Shown in pieces: positions 12,960 through 24,618 of a stretch of 64,000 nucleotides of DNA. The position numbers were made by a program, and so were the translations under genes. This DNA is from Ridgeia piscesae (Eukaryota > Annelida > Polychaeta > Sabellida > Siboglinidae): assembly GCA_025642075.2 (NCBI GenBank), contig JAODUO010000074.1, positions 62,001-126,000 of the forward strand, given 5' to 3'. The notes beneath the pieces are model-generated. The model did not search any database. It saw only the letters and a list, made by a program, of their open reading frames with translations, and was not told the DNA's origin. Every line of letters starts with the position of its first letter. Within the stretch, counting starts at the first letter, position 1.

Positions 12960-13904
12960 TTAATTAAGTCTACTATAATCCAAGGTCATTAAATAATAAT
13001 TAATACTTTTTTTATATAAAAGTGTACGATATGTTGAGACACCAACCAAAAGTATAGATGTAACATAACTTTCAAGTGAGTGGTGGTGGAATTGCTCATA
13101 GGATTCAATGAAAGGTCTATAATTAGTATGTTTAGGCCATACACCATGTTTAGGTCCCCACCTCATACATACAATGTTACCCAGGCAAACAGCCTTTGAA
13201 TAGCTGTTGTAAGTGACAATTAAAAGGTTATTATTATAATGAATGCACAGTAACCTATATAACAAATTCAGTGGTTTACACTCTACAGTCAGTTGAGTAA
13301 AATAAAAATAAATTCCCACCATCGTTTATAAGCGTTCGATTTAATCTTGAATAACCATCTTTGCCCCGGGCTTATCAGTTCATTTGTTATTATGTGTGAC
13401 TGTAACTTTAATGATGCCAGAAGTTGCACTTTACGTGTTGCTATGGAAACTAGCACTGTTTGGGACCACCTGCTGTGAACCATTATCACGCACATAATAA
13501 TGGTCCACAGTGAGTGGACCGAAATGTTGCAAGTTTGAAACAAAAATACTCCAAAGTAAGTATAAATTCTTTCAGTCTATCCAACTCTTGGGGCGATGAA
13601 CAATATCTTTCATAACTTTAATGCTGCTTAAATCACATTCGAGATTGACTAACCAATTAATTTAAGTGCAAATGAAAGCATCTTATTTTTGTTGGATTTA
13701 ATACTTTTGTATAATTACTGATCAAGTAGCGTGTAGAACATAACGGAAATTTAACTTAAAATGTTGTACCTGGCTTTACTCTACCTGTTGTACACAGATA
13801 GCTCTGTACCATAAACAGTCCAACAACTCTGTGTTTTATGCAGGCAATATGCATTGTCCATGGAAGAGTGGTAGATATTTGAGTGGATTTGTATGTTTGG
13901 TTAG
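12955..13904. other. Spacer with nothing recognised
   Basis: AT-rich sequence without a recognisable gene. A small inverted repeat is present near 13476-13520 (GAACCATTAT and ATAATGGTCCA), with no further support for function. Confidence 0.4.
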
Positions 13905-14122
13905 GGTTAGGAGGGGTGGAGCTGAGCGTTAGGAGGGGTGGAGCTGAGCGTTAGGAGGGGTGGAGCTGAGGGTTAGGAGGGGTGGAGCTGAGGGTTAGGA
14001 GGGGTGGAGCTGAGGGTTAGGAGGGGTAGAGCTGAGGGTTAGGAGGGGTGGAGCTGAGGGTTAGGAGGGGTGGAGCTGAGGGTTAGGAGGGGTGGAGCTG
14101 AGGGTTAGGAGGGGTGGAGCTG
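13905..14122 (+). repeat. 22-bp G-rich minisatellite, about 10 copies
   Basis: Unit GGTTAGGAGGGGTGGAGCTG plus AG, repeated every 22 bp (GAGCGTT at 13924 and 13946). Each unit has four or more G runs of two to four bases, so the G strand could form quadruplexes. The GGTTAGG word is telomere-like, but the array is interstitial and not TTAGGG. Confidence 0.92.
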
Positions 14123-14337
14123 GTAAAAGTAGAACTGCCACATGTAGCTGTGACAAAGGACAGCTGACACACACACTGACAGTACATGTCTGGTAATGCA
14201 GACAGTCTGTGGCCTAAAACCAGTTCTGATGAGGATGGATTTCTGTGAGCACAGGCATAGTCAGTCACAATTGCTAGTTTGCTATATGTGGGTGGACCGT
14301 GGATGTACAGGGAGTGAGAGATCGAAGGATGGGAGCA

Positions 14338-14540
14338 GAGAAAGAGTGAGAGGGACGGAGAGGCAGAGGGAGAGGGAGGGAGGGAGGGAGGGAGGGAGAG
14401 AGAGAGAGATAGAGAGAGAGAGCAGGAGGGAGGCAGGGAGGCAGGGAGGCAGGGGTGGAGAGAGAGAGGGAATGATAGCTAGAGAGAGGTGGGAGCTCGA
14501 GGAGAAGGGAGGGAGAGAGCGTGAGAGAGATGGGTGCAGA
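14338..14540. repeat. GA-rich low-complexity tract
   Basis: Purine-rich plus strand of GAGA and GGGA motifs, including a short (GGGA)n run near 14371-14398. Stop-free Glu/Arg-rich or Leu/Ser/Pro-rich frames are by-products of composition. Confidence 0.9.
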
Positions 14541-15307
14541 GAACGATAGTGACGATATAAAGAGAAATAAAAAATACACTGGTAACCATCCAGTTTTGAT
14601 GCCAGCCAGTTTTGATCATTGCCAGTTTCATGGATAAAAGAAAGCAACACCAAGACTTAACACTAACACTAGCAGTGAAGCAGATATGAGCACTGAAGCA
14701 GACAGACAAACAGTTGCTGTCCCTCCCTGCCTTGTGAGCCCCAGAAGGAAGCACATTAGCAGCTCAAGTTTGGCTTCTTGTATTTCAATCTCACAACCAA
14801 ACTATTCCCAGGAGCGGTCGTCAAACAACTCAGTTCTTTTATGCCAATTAATGCCGTAAAAAGACCTTACTGAGAAAGCAGGGCGGGTCACAGATCTGTC
14901 TCTGGTTCTTATCCGAAAGACGAAACCAGTGCTTTGTTCCACAGATTCTGACCCGGGGTCACCCACAGTGTCCCGGCAGATGGATGCTGGAGGGAGGTTA
15001 TGTGGTAATCAGTGGTGTAGATGTATGTACAGCGTGTTGGAGCAGGCAGCTGTTGTAGAAGCTTACAGGATGGCTCTGCTGCTGCAGCCTCCGCTACTGC
15101 TAAATATCACAAGGTGAAAGGTGTAATTGTGCTGCGATAAACTTCTCAGTACAGCGATATAGCTGTGTTGGCAGTTATGTGCACACGGATTATGAATGTA
15201 GCATCTTAGTCAGCAAGTTGCTGTTGTTGTAGTTACCCGTGGGTTGTTTTGTAAGTTCATTCAACTTATAACTTTTGTGTTATCGTAAAGGTGTTTAAAT
15301 GAACAGC
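14541..15307. other. Spacer with nothing recognised
   Basis: Unique sequence with no recognised gene or repeat, apart from scattered short open frames lacking support. Confidence 0.4.
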
Positions 15308-15573
15308 AGGGCTGTGCCTGTATGCAGGATCATTTGTCTGCCAGTGCCACATAGTTTTGGTCGACACATGGATGTTAACTCGTGTGTATAAGCCAATTGA
15401 GATGTGTTTCATGGCCTGAAATAAACTACAAACAGTTACATCCATGTTCAATGCATATCTATGATTTTAGAAGACTGCTCCAATGTTTTACCTGTCCACT
15501 CATATTCCTACCCATCCACATCAGGTTTTACCCATCCAAATGATGGGTGGGTGAACCTCTGCATAAAGCTGTG
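15308..15573. mobile_element. MITE-like element, family member 1
   Basis: This segment is related along its length to 32366-32659. Shared blocks include GACACATGGATGT, CCTGAAAT, CTATGATTTTAGAAG and ACCCATCCAAATGA. The ends are weak inverted repeats: AGGGCTNTATGCAGG on the left, GCATAAAGCTGTG on the right. No coding capacity. Most likely a non-autonomous DNA element or similar short interspersed repeat. Confidence 0.6.
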
Positions 15574-16775
15574 ATGAAAAGTCAACATACTATAATTTAT
15601 AGTGATATAGCAATTTTATTTCAATGCATAAGCTATGGAGTGCAGATTGAAAATACAGTGAATTTTACTGAGAAAACTCAGTCGGGTAGAGATGATTTAT
15701 GTGAGCTGTTAAACAAAACAATTTCTTTAACCAACACCTTGTTTCTTAATGATAATGTGAACGAGAATAAATATTTTGATGACATAATTATAATTAATAC
15801 TCGCCAAATTACATTTAATAGGCCGTGGCAGGACCTTTTTGTGATTTGAATGTTTTCTCCATGAAATGTTCAAAAGGATATAGATCAAAGGCTGGTCAGA
15901 ATCTCTACAAGTTCCGGCAATTTAAGTTGTTCTTTGATACAAGGCATGCACAGTTAATTCCTGTTTATTCAGCACAGCACAAAATGGGAGATTAAAGTAG
16001 AGTAATTAATTAAGTGCAGTACCTCAATAATTAATTCAGCAAGTGCTATATTTCATCACCACTGTCTTAAGGGGGTGATTCAGAAAAGAGCCCCATTAAA
16101 AGCCAACATCTTTGTTTATGTCAGGTGATTTCAGCCAGTTGGCAAGCTGTGTAAATAAGTGTGTATGTTTCGTGTAAGCAGCCATGCCACCTGCCTTGCT
16201 GGCCCCCCAGACTTTCAGACCTTCCCCTTGTAGACATATTCATTAGGAATGATTGGGTTGTGATGGACTGCCCCCAGCAAAGGGGATTCAGTGTTCCCTG
16301 GGGTAGCTGCACTAGACAGGCCATGTAACTTGTCTTGAGGTTTGTCAAGATTAATTACGAGCAGCTGTGTGTGTGTGTAATGTGTGTACATGTGTTGGCA
16401 ACAGGAGGGTCTGGATATCTTTCTTGGGTGTAGCTTGGGATACCAAGAAACCAATATCCAGGGAACAGGCGGGGCCACAAGATTTAAACAAGACGCAGAA
16501 AAAATATTGTAATAAAAGTAAAACATCTAGATACACATTTGTAATTTTTTTAATGCTTATTTCCATGAGCATACCATTCTCTCATTGCTCTTTTCACTGC
16601 AAAACATTTGTGCAATTTTTACATTGATTCATACTAACTATAAATCGTGTTACATTATCTGTTCTATAGCATCATCTATGTTGCTGCCAGTGTAAGTTTT
16701 AATCTATGAATGTTACATTCACTGTCAATACTAACTGTATTACACACAGCACTTTTTACTGCATTATTCCAATAC
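15574..16775. other. Spacer with nothing recognised
   Basis: AT-rich sequence. A short TG run lies near 16367-16390. No gene recognised. Confidence 0.4.
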
Positions 16776-16922
16776 ACAGTAAGTACACAGTAGCCCATGA
16801 CAACATTGGCCCAGGTGTGGAGACCCCAGCAGACCCAGCTCACTAGTAAGTACACAGTAAGTACACAGTAGCCCATGAAAACATTGGCCCAGGTGTGGAG
16901 ACCCCCAGCAGACCGAGCTCAC
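16776..16922. repeat. Tandem duplication of about 75 bp
   Basis: CAGTAAGTACACAGTAGCCC followed by ATTGGCCCAGGTGTGGAGAC and CAGCAGAC.GAGCTCACT occurs twice back to back, with one or two mismatches and a small GTAAGTACACA length difference. Confidence 0.85.
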
Positions 16923-16925
16923 TGC

Positions 16926-17166
16926 TATCAGTAACCACACTACAGGAATCTTCTCTCACTCTCACTGGTGAGTTCTGATAGTGTCTGAGAACAGATGGCT
17001 GGGAGGGGAGTGGGTGGCCGGGCTGCCCTGTGGTCCAGTGGTGGTCTGGGGCAGTTGTAGTAGTGTCTGCTGCAGATTAGCTGGTCAAGTCAGTGCTAGT
17101 TAAGCATTAGTACCAGTGGCAGGTCTGCCTGTGGGTGTGTGGTTATGTGGGTGTTTGTTTCGACAG
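16926..17166 (+). other. Possible 5' non-coding exon, perhaps of EXTL3
   Basis: TTCGACAG at 17159-17166 is followed by GTGAGTAG, a strong donor match. The preceding 200 bp are G/T-rich and less AT-rich than the surroundings. The first acceptor of EXTL3 appears to be at 28923, so a spliced 5' leader exon is expected somewhere upstream on the plus strand. This is the best donor I noticed, but the link is inference and only transcript data can settle it. Confidence 0.25.
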
Positions 17167-17619
17167 GTGAGTAGTGACTACAGGTTTTATTGTGTTTTTT
17201 CACTTTTGTCAGGTCCTGATGATGGCTTGGGGTTGAGGTTTTTAGGATGTGGTGTTATTTCTGATTAGGTGTGACATGTATGACTGCGTGTGTATTGTGT
17301 GCAACTGGTTATTAGCATAATGACAAGAGTGATCTGTGGGTGTGTGAAATGTGACATATATTTGAGTTGAATCATGTACGGTGGAACATGACAAGGCTAG
17401 CTAGCCACAGCAGCACTGTTTGGACAACAGGCCACCAATGGAAACACACAGTGCTGTTGTATTGTTTCATTGAATTTGTATGCACAAATGCAATTTCAGT
17501 TCACAAAAAGGATAACCAGGTCTTCTATAGTAAAACATTGTTGAATTTATAATAATATTCAGCCCTACATGACAAATATCACATTGACAACGTTCCTGTA
17601 TAGACTAGTAACAAGTTGA
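17167..17619. other. Spacer with nothing recognised
   Basis: Unique sequence following the candidate donor at 17167. No gene or repeat recognised. Confidence 0.4.
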
Positions 17620-18137
17620 GATCTCTGTCATGTACATATACATGAGGTCTCTATCATGTACATAAATTATACATGAAGGCTCTATCATGTGCATATACAA
17701 TTTATAAACAAAGTCTCTATCATGTGCATATACAATTTATACACAAAGTCTCTATCATGTGCATATACATGAAGGCTCTATCATGTACATATACACAAAG
17801 TCTCTATCATGTACATATACATGTAGTCTGTCATGTACATATACATGAAGTCTCTATCATGTAAATATACATATAGTCTCTGTCATGTACATATACATGA
17901 AGTCTCTATCATGTTACTTCATGTGCATATACATGAGGTCTCTATCATGTGCATATACATGAAGTCTCTATAATGTACGTATGTACATGAAGTCTCTGTC
18001 ATATACATATACATGAAGTCTGTCATGTACATATACATGAGGTCTCTCATGTACATAAAATACATGAGGTCTCTGTCATGTACACATACATGAAGTCTGT
18101 CATGTACATATACATGAGGTCTCTCATGTACATATAC
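17620..18137. repeat. Degenerate 26-bp minisatellite with a palindromic core
   Basis: About 19 units of CATGTACATATACATGAAGT with CTCTAT. The core TCATGTACATATACATGA is nearly its own reverse complement, so each unit can form a hairpin or cruciform. Units vary in length, some lacking the CTCTAT part. Confidence 0.88.
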
Positions 18138-18390
18138 TAGATAGGTGAAGATCAAGTGCTTGGTTTGAATTCAAAGACTGTTTTCTGGGACCATGGGGAA
18201 GTTCAGTTTAATCATCATAGATGAAGCTATCATATAGCATATCTGGTATTGAGGGTTGATTAGAGCTGGGACACTTGTTACACGGAAGACTAGAAATGGC
18301 TGGCTGGAATGTGACTGGTCTGTGAGTGATCTATAAATGATCTGTGAATGGTGGACACCTGACGTATTTGTGTGCATATATATGATAAGC
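18138..18390. other. Short spacer
   Basis: Unique sequence between two repeats, no gene recognised. Confidence 0.4.
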
Positions 18391-18477
18391 GCACGCGCGT
18401 GCACACACACACAGACAGGCACACACAGGCGCGTGCACACACACACACACACAGGCGTGCGCACACACACAGGCGTG

Positions 18478-18509
<32 letters not shown>

Positions 18510-18651
18510 GGCGTGCGCACACACACAGGCGTGCACGCACACACAGGCGTGCACGCACACACACACACACACAGGCGCGCACACACGCAGGCGCACGCAC
18601 ACACACACACACACAGGCACACACACACAGGCACACACACCCACAGCCTCT
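18391..18651. repeat. CA-rich tract interrupted by GGCGTGC
   Basis: Compound (CA)n/(CG) tract with repeated CACACAGGCGTGC blocks. Stop-free Thr/His-rich (plus) and Cys/Val-rich (minus) frames arise from the composition. Confidence 0.93.
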
Positions 18652-21093
18652 ATTCAGTGTTCGCCAGTAATTGCCACTAATTCGAAAAGCAAGGTTACTG
18701 TCCATTATGATGAATTGAGACAGTGGCTTTAGCTTTTAACCACAGTCTGGTCACAGAGACTGTTAAGAAGTCATCACTTCCCAGGAGGCTGTGCATACGT
18801 ATACATTAGCACTAAGTGATTCACCCAAGAGTGTTGCAGTGTTGCTATCAAACAAAACATTAGTTGTAGACGCTAGTCCACAGTTCAACAGGTAGGCTGA
18901 GTCCATTTGAGAATGACTGTTCAAGGTTCATGAAATATGCCTGAAATTAGATTACCGGTATATATACTACAGAGTGTTGAAAAACATGATCAAAGTTAAG
19001 AAGAATCTTTTTAGCACATGAATGAAGACAGCAGATGGAATGGTTCCCGTGGTTAATACTATTACTTATCTTCTCTGTCAGTGCGCTGTGTCAGTTTGCC
19101 TTTCTTCCTGTCGGGAGACAGATGGTATCAGTAACTTTCATCAGACAACTATTGCTAGATGGTAACAAGAGTATCTATGATCACCAAGGCACCACCCAAG
19201 GCATGGCTGGGGGGACCGGTGAATGATAGATCTCATTCTATGTAGAATAACTACAGTGTCTCTTCCTGATAATAGTAAAAAATTCAGTGGCGCAACAAAA
19301 CTTTTTGATGTGATAGCAATGAAATGTAAACTACCTGTGGAATAAATAAGACATTGTAAAAAATAATAATGAATGTTTGCCACCCAAAACATATAGAATG
19401 ATCGAATAAGCACATAGACTTACGACAGTTTGTATTGTCTGACTGATAATTATAACTTTGGAAGTGTAGAAAATAGTCTACTTTTTCAGAAAATGTCTCT
19501 GTGTATTTTGTTTATTGAAACATGCACAAAAAGACTCAAAAAACCACCCTAGGGCAACATGCAAGTCTTGGAATATAACATGACATTTTCTATCAGTCAA
19601 CGCGATTTCGGCAAGCGCCAAAGTGGCTTTTATGGGGCATGTGGTGCAATGCCAGGGTATGTCACTGTTAGGTGGTTACTCATAGATGGTGGTGCCTGGG
19701 ATGTTACACTTGGTCAGGGCAGTCAGCAATGTTCAGATATTTTTACTGCTAACGCAGTGCCCTGTGTCCATGCTGTTTTTTTTCTTCAGGTTAGAGTTAG
19801 TGAGTCCAATATAGGTAATGCACTAGCTGTCTATGTGGATATTTGCTTCCCCTGGTGTAAAGTGTAGACAATAGACAGACGGCACAAAACATCTGTACAT
19901 TTAATTTTTTATTGTGGTATCTTGGTGCTGATAAAGTGGTCAACTTTGATTGCTGTGATAAATCAGAGATTGGTGCAGTAATAGCAGTGACATGGTTCAC
20001 ATGCAATTTACAATACATAGATTTAGAGAAGCATCTCTGCACCGCAGTTAATCCAGACAGTATTGTCAGTCTTGCATATATAATTCAATTTAGATTTTTA
20101 CTGAATGTTTAACATTGAACCGTTTTTCAGTAATACACATTCTACAATCGATTTTTTTGCATCTGTGCATACTTCTTGATTAAACATTTATGTTCAACAT
20201 CCAGCAACTTCAAATTGTTGATGATGCAAATGGACATCCATATTTTGGACAATGCAAATGGAATTTGATCAATACTCACTGTCACTGTACAGATTCAGAC
20301 AGACATACATTGGACTGGCATGTCGGGGAGATGGTGGGGAGATGGCGGCTGAACAGACAACCTCAAAGGCCAAGTACTTTCCTTTCAACACGTCTGTGAA
20401 GACAGACAAAGAAGCTGCGGTTTCCCTTCATGTGGGCATCCACAGCACCTTCCATTGTTTCTATCTTTAAACCACCATCAATCTCACTTTCTGCCCTGTC
20501 GAAGCTCACCCCACGTGTGGCACCTGAATACATGTACTCAACTCAACAGTTGTTCTGGCTGGTGGCAACAACGTGTAGTTGTGGTGTATACAATGTCCTT
20601 CCTGTGGCGCAGGTGGTCCACACATGTAAGAACTTGTTGAAACACCCCTCGAGACTCACGCATGGAGAAACTTGTGCAAAGGTTGGCAAAGTTTCAGGTT
20701 CGTAATTTTTAGTTTTTGCTCTGCGATGAAATGTCAGATGTTGACTTGGTTTAAATAATATACATATGTAACATGCTGTAATGACTTTGTGTGTTCAAAT
20801 GTCAATAATGATTAAATTCTAAACTGTCTGGTAAAAGTATATAAATTTAACTGTGTAATCTATATATTTGAGCACAAAACAGTAGTAAATTTTTTATGTA
20901 AATTGTTAGATGTCCCGAAACATACAGTGTCCGAATAGATAAGTCTTCAGTAAGTAACTGGTCTTTGTATCCAGAAATGTGGCAGAATTTTGGCCGCGTT
21001 TTTATGAGTTGGCACATCTTCAAATTATAGCCACACCATGGAATTTCATGTTGTGATTCACGACAGCTCTATTAATGGAATCTCTCCTGCTGC
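18652..21093. other. 2.4-kb spacer with nothing recognised
   Basis: Unique AT-rich sequence. Several open frames of 60-100 codons are present on both strands, but none shows a recognisable domain, consistent splice sites or composition bias typical of coding sequence here. No RNA gene seen. Confidence 0.4.
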
Positions 21094-21629
21094 TGTGGGA
21101 GTCTATTCCCACTACTGGGAGCCTAGTGTGGGAGTCTGTTCCCACTACTGGGAGCCTAGTGTGGGAGTCTGTTCCCACTACTGGGAGCCTAGTGTGGGAG
21201 TCTGTTCCCACTACTGGGAGCCTAGTGTGGGAGTCTGTTCCCACTACTGGGAGCCTAGTGTGGGAGTCTGTTCCCACTACTGGGAGCCTAGTGTGGGAGT
21301 CTGTTCCCACTACTGGGAGCCTAGTGTGGGAGTCTGTTCCCACTACTGGGAGCCTAGTGTGGGAGTCTGTTCCCACTACTGGGAGCCTAGTGTGGGAGTC
21401 TGTTCCCACTACTGGGAGCCTAGTGTGGGAGTCTGTTCCCACTACTGGGAGCCTAGTGTGGGAGTCTGTTCCCACTACTGGGAGCCTAGTGTGGGAGTCT
21501 GTTCCCACTACTGGGAGCCTAGTGTGGGAGTCTGTTCCCACTACTGGGAGCCTAGTGTGGGAGTCTGTTCCCACTACTGGGAGCCTAGTGTGGGAGTCTG
21601 TTCCCACTACTGGGAGCCTAGTGTGGGAG
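21094..21629. repeat. 33-bp minisatellite, about 16 nearly identical copies
   Basis: Unit TGTGGGAGTCTGTTCCCACT plus ACTGGGAGCCTAG (33 bp, 11 codons). Copies are almost invariant; the first has TCTATT in place of TCTGTT. TCCCACTACTGGGA inside the unit is a 5-bp stem with a 4-nt loop, and TGGGAGTCTGTTCCCA gives a second stem, so the array is a chain of alternative hairpins. Being a multiple of three, it is stop-free in three frames. Confidence 0.95.
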
Positions 21630-21924
21630 GCAATGGACAGGGAGGAATCAATGTTGATGATGTTAGCGCTGTGTGAGATTTGTCTTCTGTTGCATTCTTT
21701 TGTGCTGAGGGGCACTGCTGATTAAATCAGTCTCAATACTAACCCCTCCCTCGGCACATCACGCTGTGAAACTTTGAAATCTTGCTCCATCTTTCAAGAG
21801 GTTTGATTTATGAAGTAGTATTTGTTATTATGTGTGCATATTTTTCTGTATGTGCATATGTGTGGAGATGCATGTGTGTGTGTCCGTGTATGTGCATGCG
21901 TGCGTGCATGTGTGATGACGCTAA

Positions 21925-22220
21925 GGTGTGTGTCTATAGGTGTGTTTGTATCTAAGTATGTATCTTCCCAGTTATTAAAAAACAATTTGAAATGTGTAAC
22001 AATCAAATGAAATGTCTAACAATCAAAATAAACACATTTTGGTAACATTGTATATAATTGACACACATTGCTATAGTGTGTGTCTATAGGTGTGTGTGTA
22101 TCTAACTTCTAAGGATGTATCATCCCAGTTATTAAAAAACAATTTGAAATGTGTAACAATCAAATGAAATGTGTAACAATCAAAAGAAACACATTTTGGT
22201 AAAATGTTATATAATTGACA
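21925..22220. repeat. Tandem duplication of about 148 bp
   Basis: GTGTGTCTATAGGTGTG starts at about 21927 and again at about 22078. Both copies continue through CCAGTTATTAAAAAACAA and ATTGACACACATTG with few differences. A TG-rich stretch precedes the first copy at 21850-21915. Confidence 0.85.
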
Positions 22221-22666
22221 CACATTGACATTTGACAGACATTAGTCTGTACTGATTTGGTTCATGGTGCAAACTCATTTCAAAAAGCAGTTGACTTCAG
22301 CAGTTCACAAGCATTTTGAGTTGTAGGCTTGTAATATGCACCAGCGAGAAAAGTCTCATTTTGGAATGGTGGATCCCGTATGTTTGGTGCAGTAGGATGT
22401 TTTGCTTCATGGTGAATGCTTGCATTGTGATGCACGTTAAAAGAACATGTTTGCAGGTGTAGTGTGTGAGTTTGGGGTTATCTGTCAACATGCATATGCC
22501 ATGTAAGAGAAGAAGTGTTATGAATACTTCAATACCGTCACCTGATACTACTTCAGTCAGGTCACGTGTCACCTCCATTGACATCTAGCTAGTGACTGTC
22601 ACTTGTTTTATTCTTCAAGTTGAACACATCCTGATGACTTGGAGACATTGTGACATTTAAGCCACG
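22221..22666. other. Spacer with nothing recognised
   Basis: Unique sequence between two repeats; no gene recognised. Confidence 0.4.
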
Positions 22667-24618
22667 TTCACAGAGAGTTGTTCACAGAGAGTTGTTCACA
22701 GAGAGTTGTTCACAGAGAGTTGTTCACAGAGAGTTGTTCACAGAGAGTTGTTCACAGAGAGCTGTTCACAGAGAGCTGTTCACAGAGAGTTGTTCACAGA
22801 GAGCTGCTCACAGAGAGTTGTTCACAGAGAGCTGTTCACACAGAGTTGTTCACAGAGAGTTGTTCACAGAGTTGTTCACAGAGAGTTGTTCACAGAGAGT
22901 TGTTCACAGAGAGTTGTTCACAGAGAGTTGTTCACAGAGAGCTGTTCACAGAGAGCTGTTCACAGAGAGCTGTTCACAGAGAGCTGTTCACAGAGAGCTG
23001 TTCACAGAGAGCTGCTCACAGAGAGTTGTTCACAGAGAGTTGTTCACACAGAGTTGTTCACAGAGAGTTGTTCACAGAGAGTTGTTCACAGAGAGTTGTT
23101 CACAGAGAGCTGTTCACAGAGAGCTGTTCACAGAGAGCTGTTCACAGAGAGCTGTTCACAGAGAGCTGTTCACAGAGAGCTGTTCACAGAGAGCTGTTCA
23201 CAGAGAGCTGTTCACAGAGAGCTGTTCACAGAGAGCTGCTCACAGAGAGCTGTTCACAGAGAGCTGTTCACAGAGAGCTGTTCACAGAGAGCTGTTCACA
23301 GAGAGCTGTTCACAGAGAGCTGTTCACAGAGAGCTGTTCACAGAGAGCTGTTCACAGAGAGCTGTTCACAGAGAGTGTTCACAGAGAGTGTTCACAGAGA
23401 GTGTTCACAGAGTGTTCACAGAGAGCTGTTCACAGAGAGCTGTTCACAGAGAGTTGTTCACAGAGAGCTGTTCACATAGAGCTGTTCACAGAGAGCTGTT
23501 CACAGAGAGCTGTTCACAGAGAGCTGTTCACAGAGAGCTGTTCACAGAGAGCTGTTCACAGAGAGCTGTTCACAGAGAGCTGTTCACAGAGAGCTGTTCA
23601 CAGAGAGCTGTTCACAGAGAGCTGTTCACAGAGAGCTGTTCACAGAGAGCTGTTCACAGAGAGCTGTTCACAGAGAGTTGTTTCTCAGAGAGCTGTTCAC
23701 AGAGAGCTGTTCACAGAGAGCTGTTCACAGAGAGCTGTTCACAGAGAGTTGTTTCTCAGAGAGCTGTTCACAGAGAGCTGTTCACAGAGAGCTGTTCACA
23801 GAGAGCTTGTTCACAGAGAGTTGTTCACAGAGAGTTGTTCACAGAGAGTTGTTCACAGAGAGTTGTTCACAGAGAGTTGTTCACAGAGAGCTTTTTCACA
23901 GAGAGTTGTTCACAGAGAGTTGTTCACAGAGAGTTGTTCACAGAGAGTTGTTCACAGAGAGTTGTTCACAGAGAGCTGTTCACAGAGAGCTGTTCACAGA
24001 GAGTTGTTCACAGAGAGCTGTTCACAGAGAGCTGTTCACAGAGAGCTGTTCACAGAGAGCTGTTCACAGAGAGTTGTTCACAGAGAGTTGTTCACAGAGA
24101 GCTGTTCACAGAGAGCTGTTCACAGAGAGTTGTTCACAGAGAGTGTTCACAGAGAGCTGTTCACAGAGAGCTGTTCACAGAGAGCTGTTCACAGAGAGCT
24201 TTTTCACAGAGAGCTGTTCACAGAGAGCTGTTCACAGAGAGCTGTTCACAGAGAGCTGTTCACAGAGAGCTGTTCACAGAGAGCTGTTCACAGAGAGTGT
24301 TCACAGAGAGTTGTTCACAGAGAGTTGTTCACAGAGAGTTGTTCACAGAGAGCTGTTCACAGAGAGCTGTTCACAGAGAGTTGTTCACAGAGAGTTGTTC
24401 ACAGAGAGTTGTTCACAGAGAGTTGTTCACAGAGAGTTGTTCACAGAGAGTTGTTCACAGAGAGTTGTTCACAGAGAGTTGTTCACAGAGAGTTGTTCAC
24501 AGAGAGTTGTTCACAGAGAGTTGTTCACAGAGAGTTGTTCACAGAGAGTTGTTCACAGAGAGTTGTTCACAGAGAGTTGTTCACAGAGAGTTTTTTCTCA
24601 GAGAGTTGTTCACAGAGA
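22667..24618 (+). repeat. 14-bp minisatellite, about 139 copies
   Basis: Unit GTTCACAGAGAGCT (14 bp) with a C/T switch in GAGAGCTG versus GAGAGTTG that runs in blocks. Rare length variants (GAGTGTTCACAG, GCTTTTTCACAG, GTTTCTCAGAG) are shared between distant parts, showing that groups of units were copied together. Open frames of up to 660 codons (HRELFTESCSQRV-type) exist only because 42 bp is a stop-free multiple of the unit. Confidence 0.96.

Noticed and set aside
13905..14122. Interstitial telomere repeat
   Set aside because: GGTTAGG occurs once per 22-bp unit, not as (TTAGGG)n.
21020..21725. Three overlapping frames of about 210-230 codons across the 33-bp array
   Set aside because: Both strands are equally open with perfect 11-residue repeats; there is no non-repeat domain or start context.
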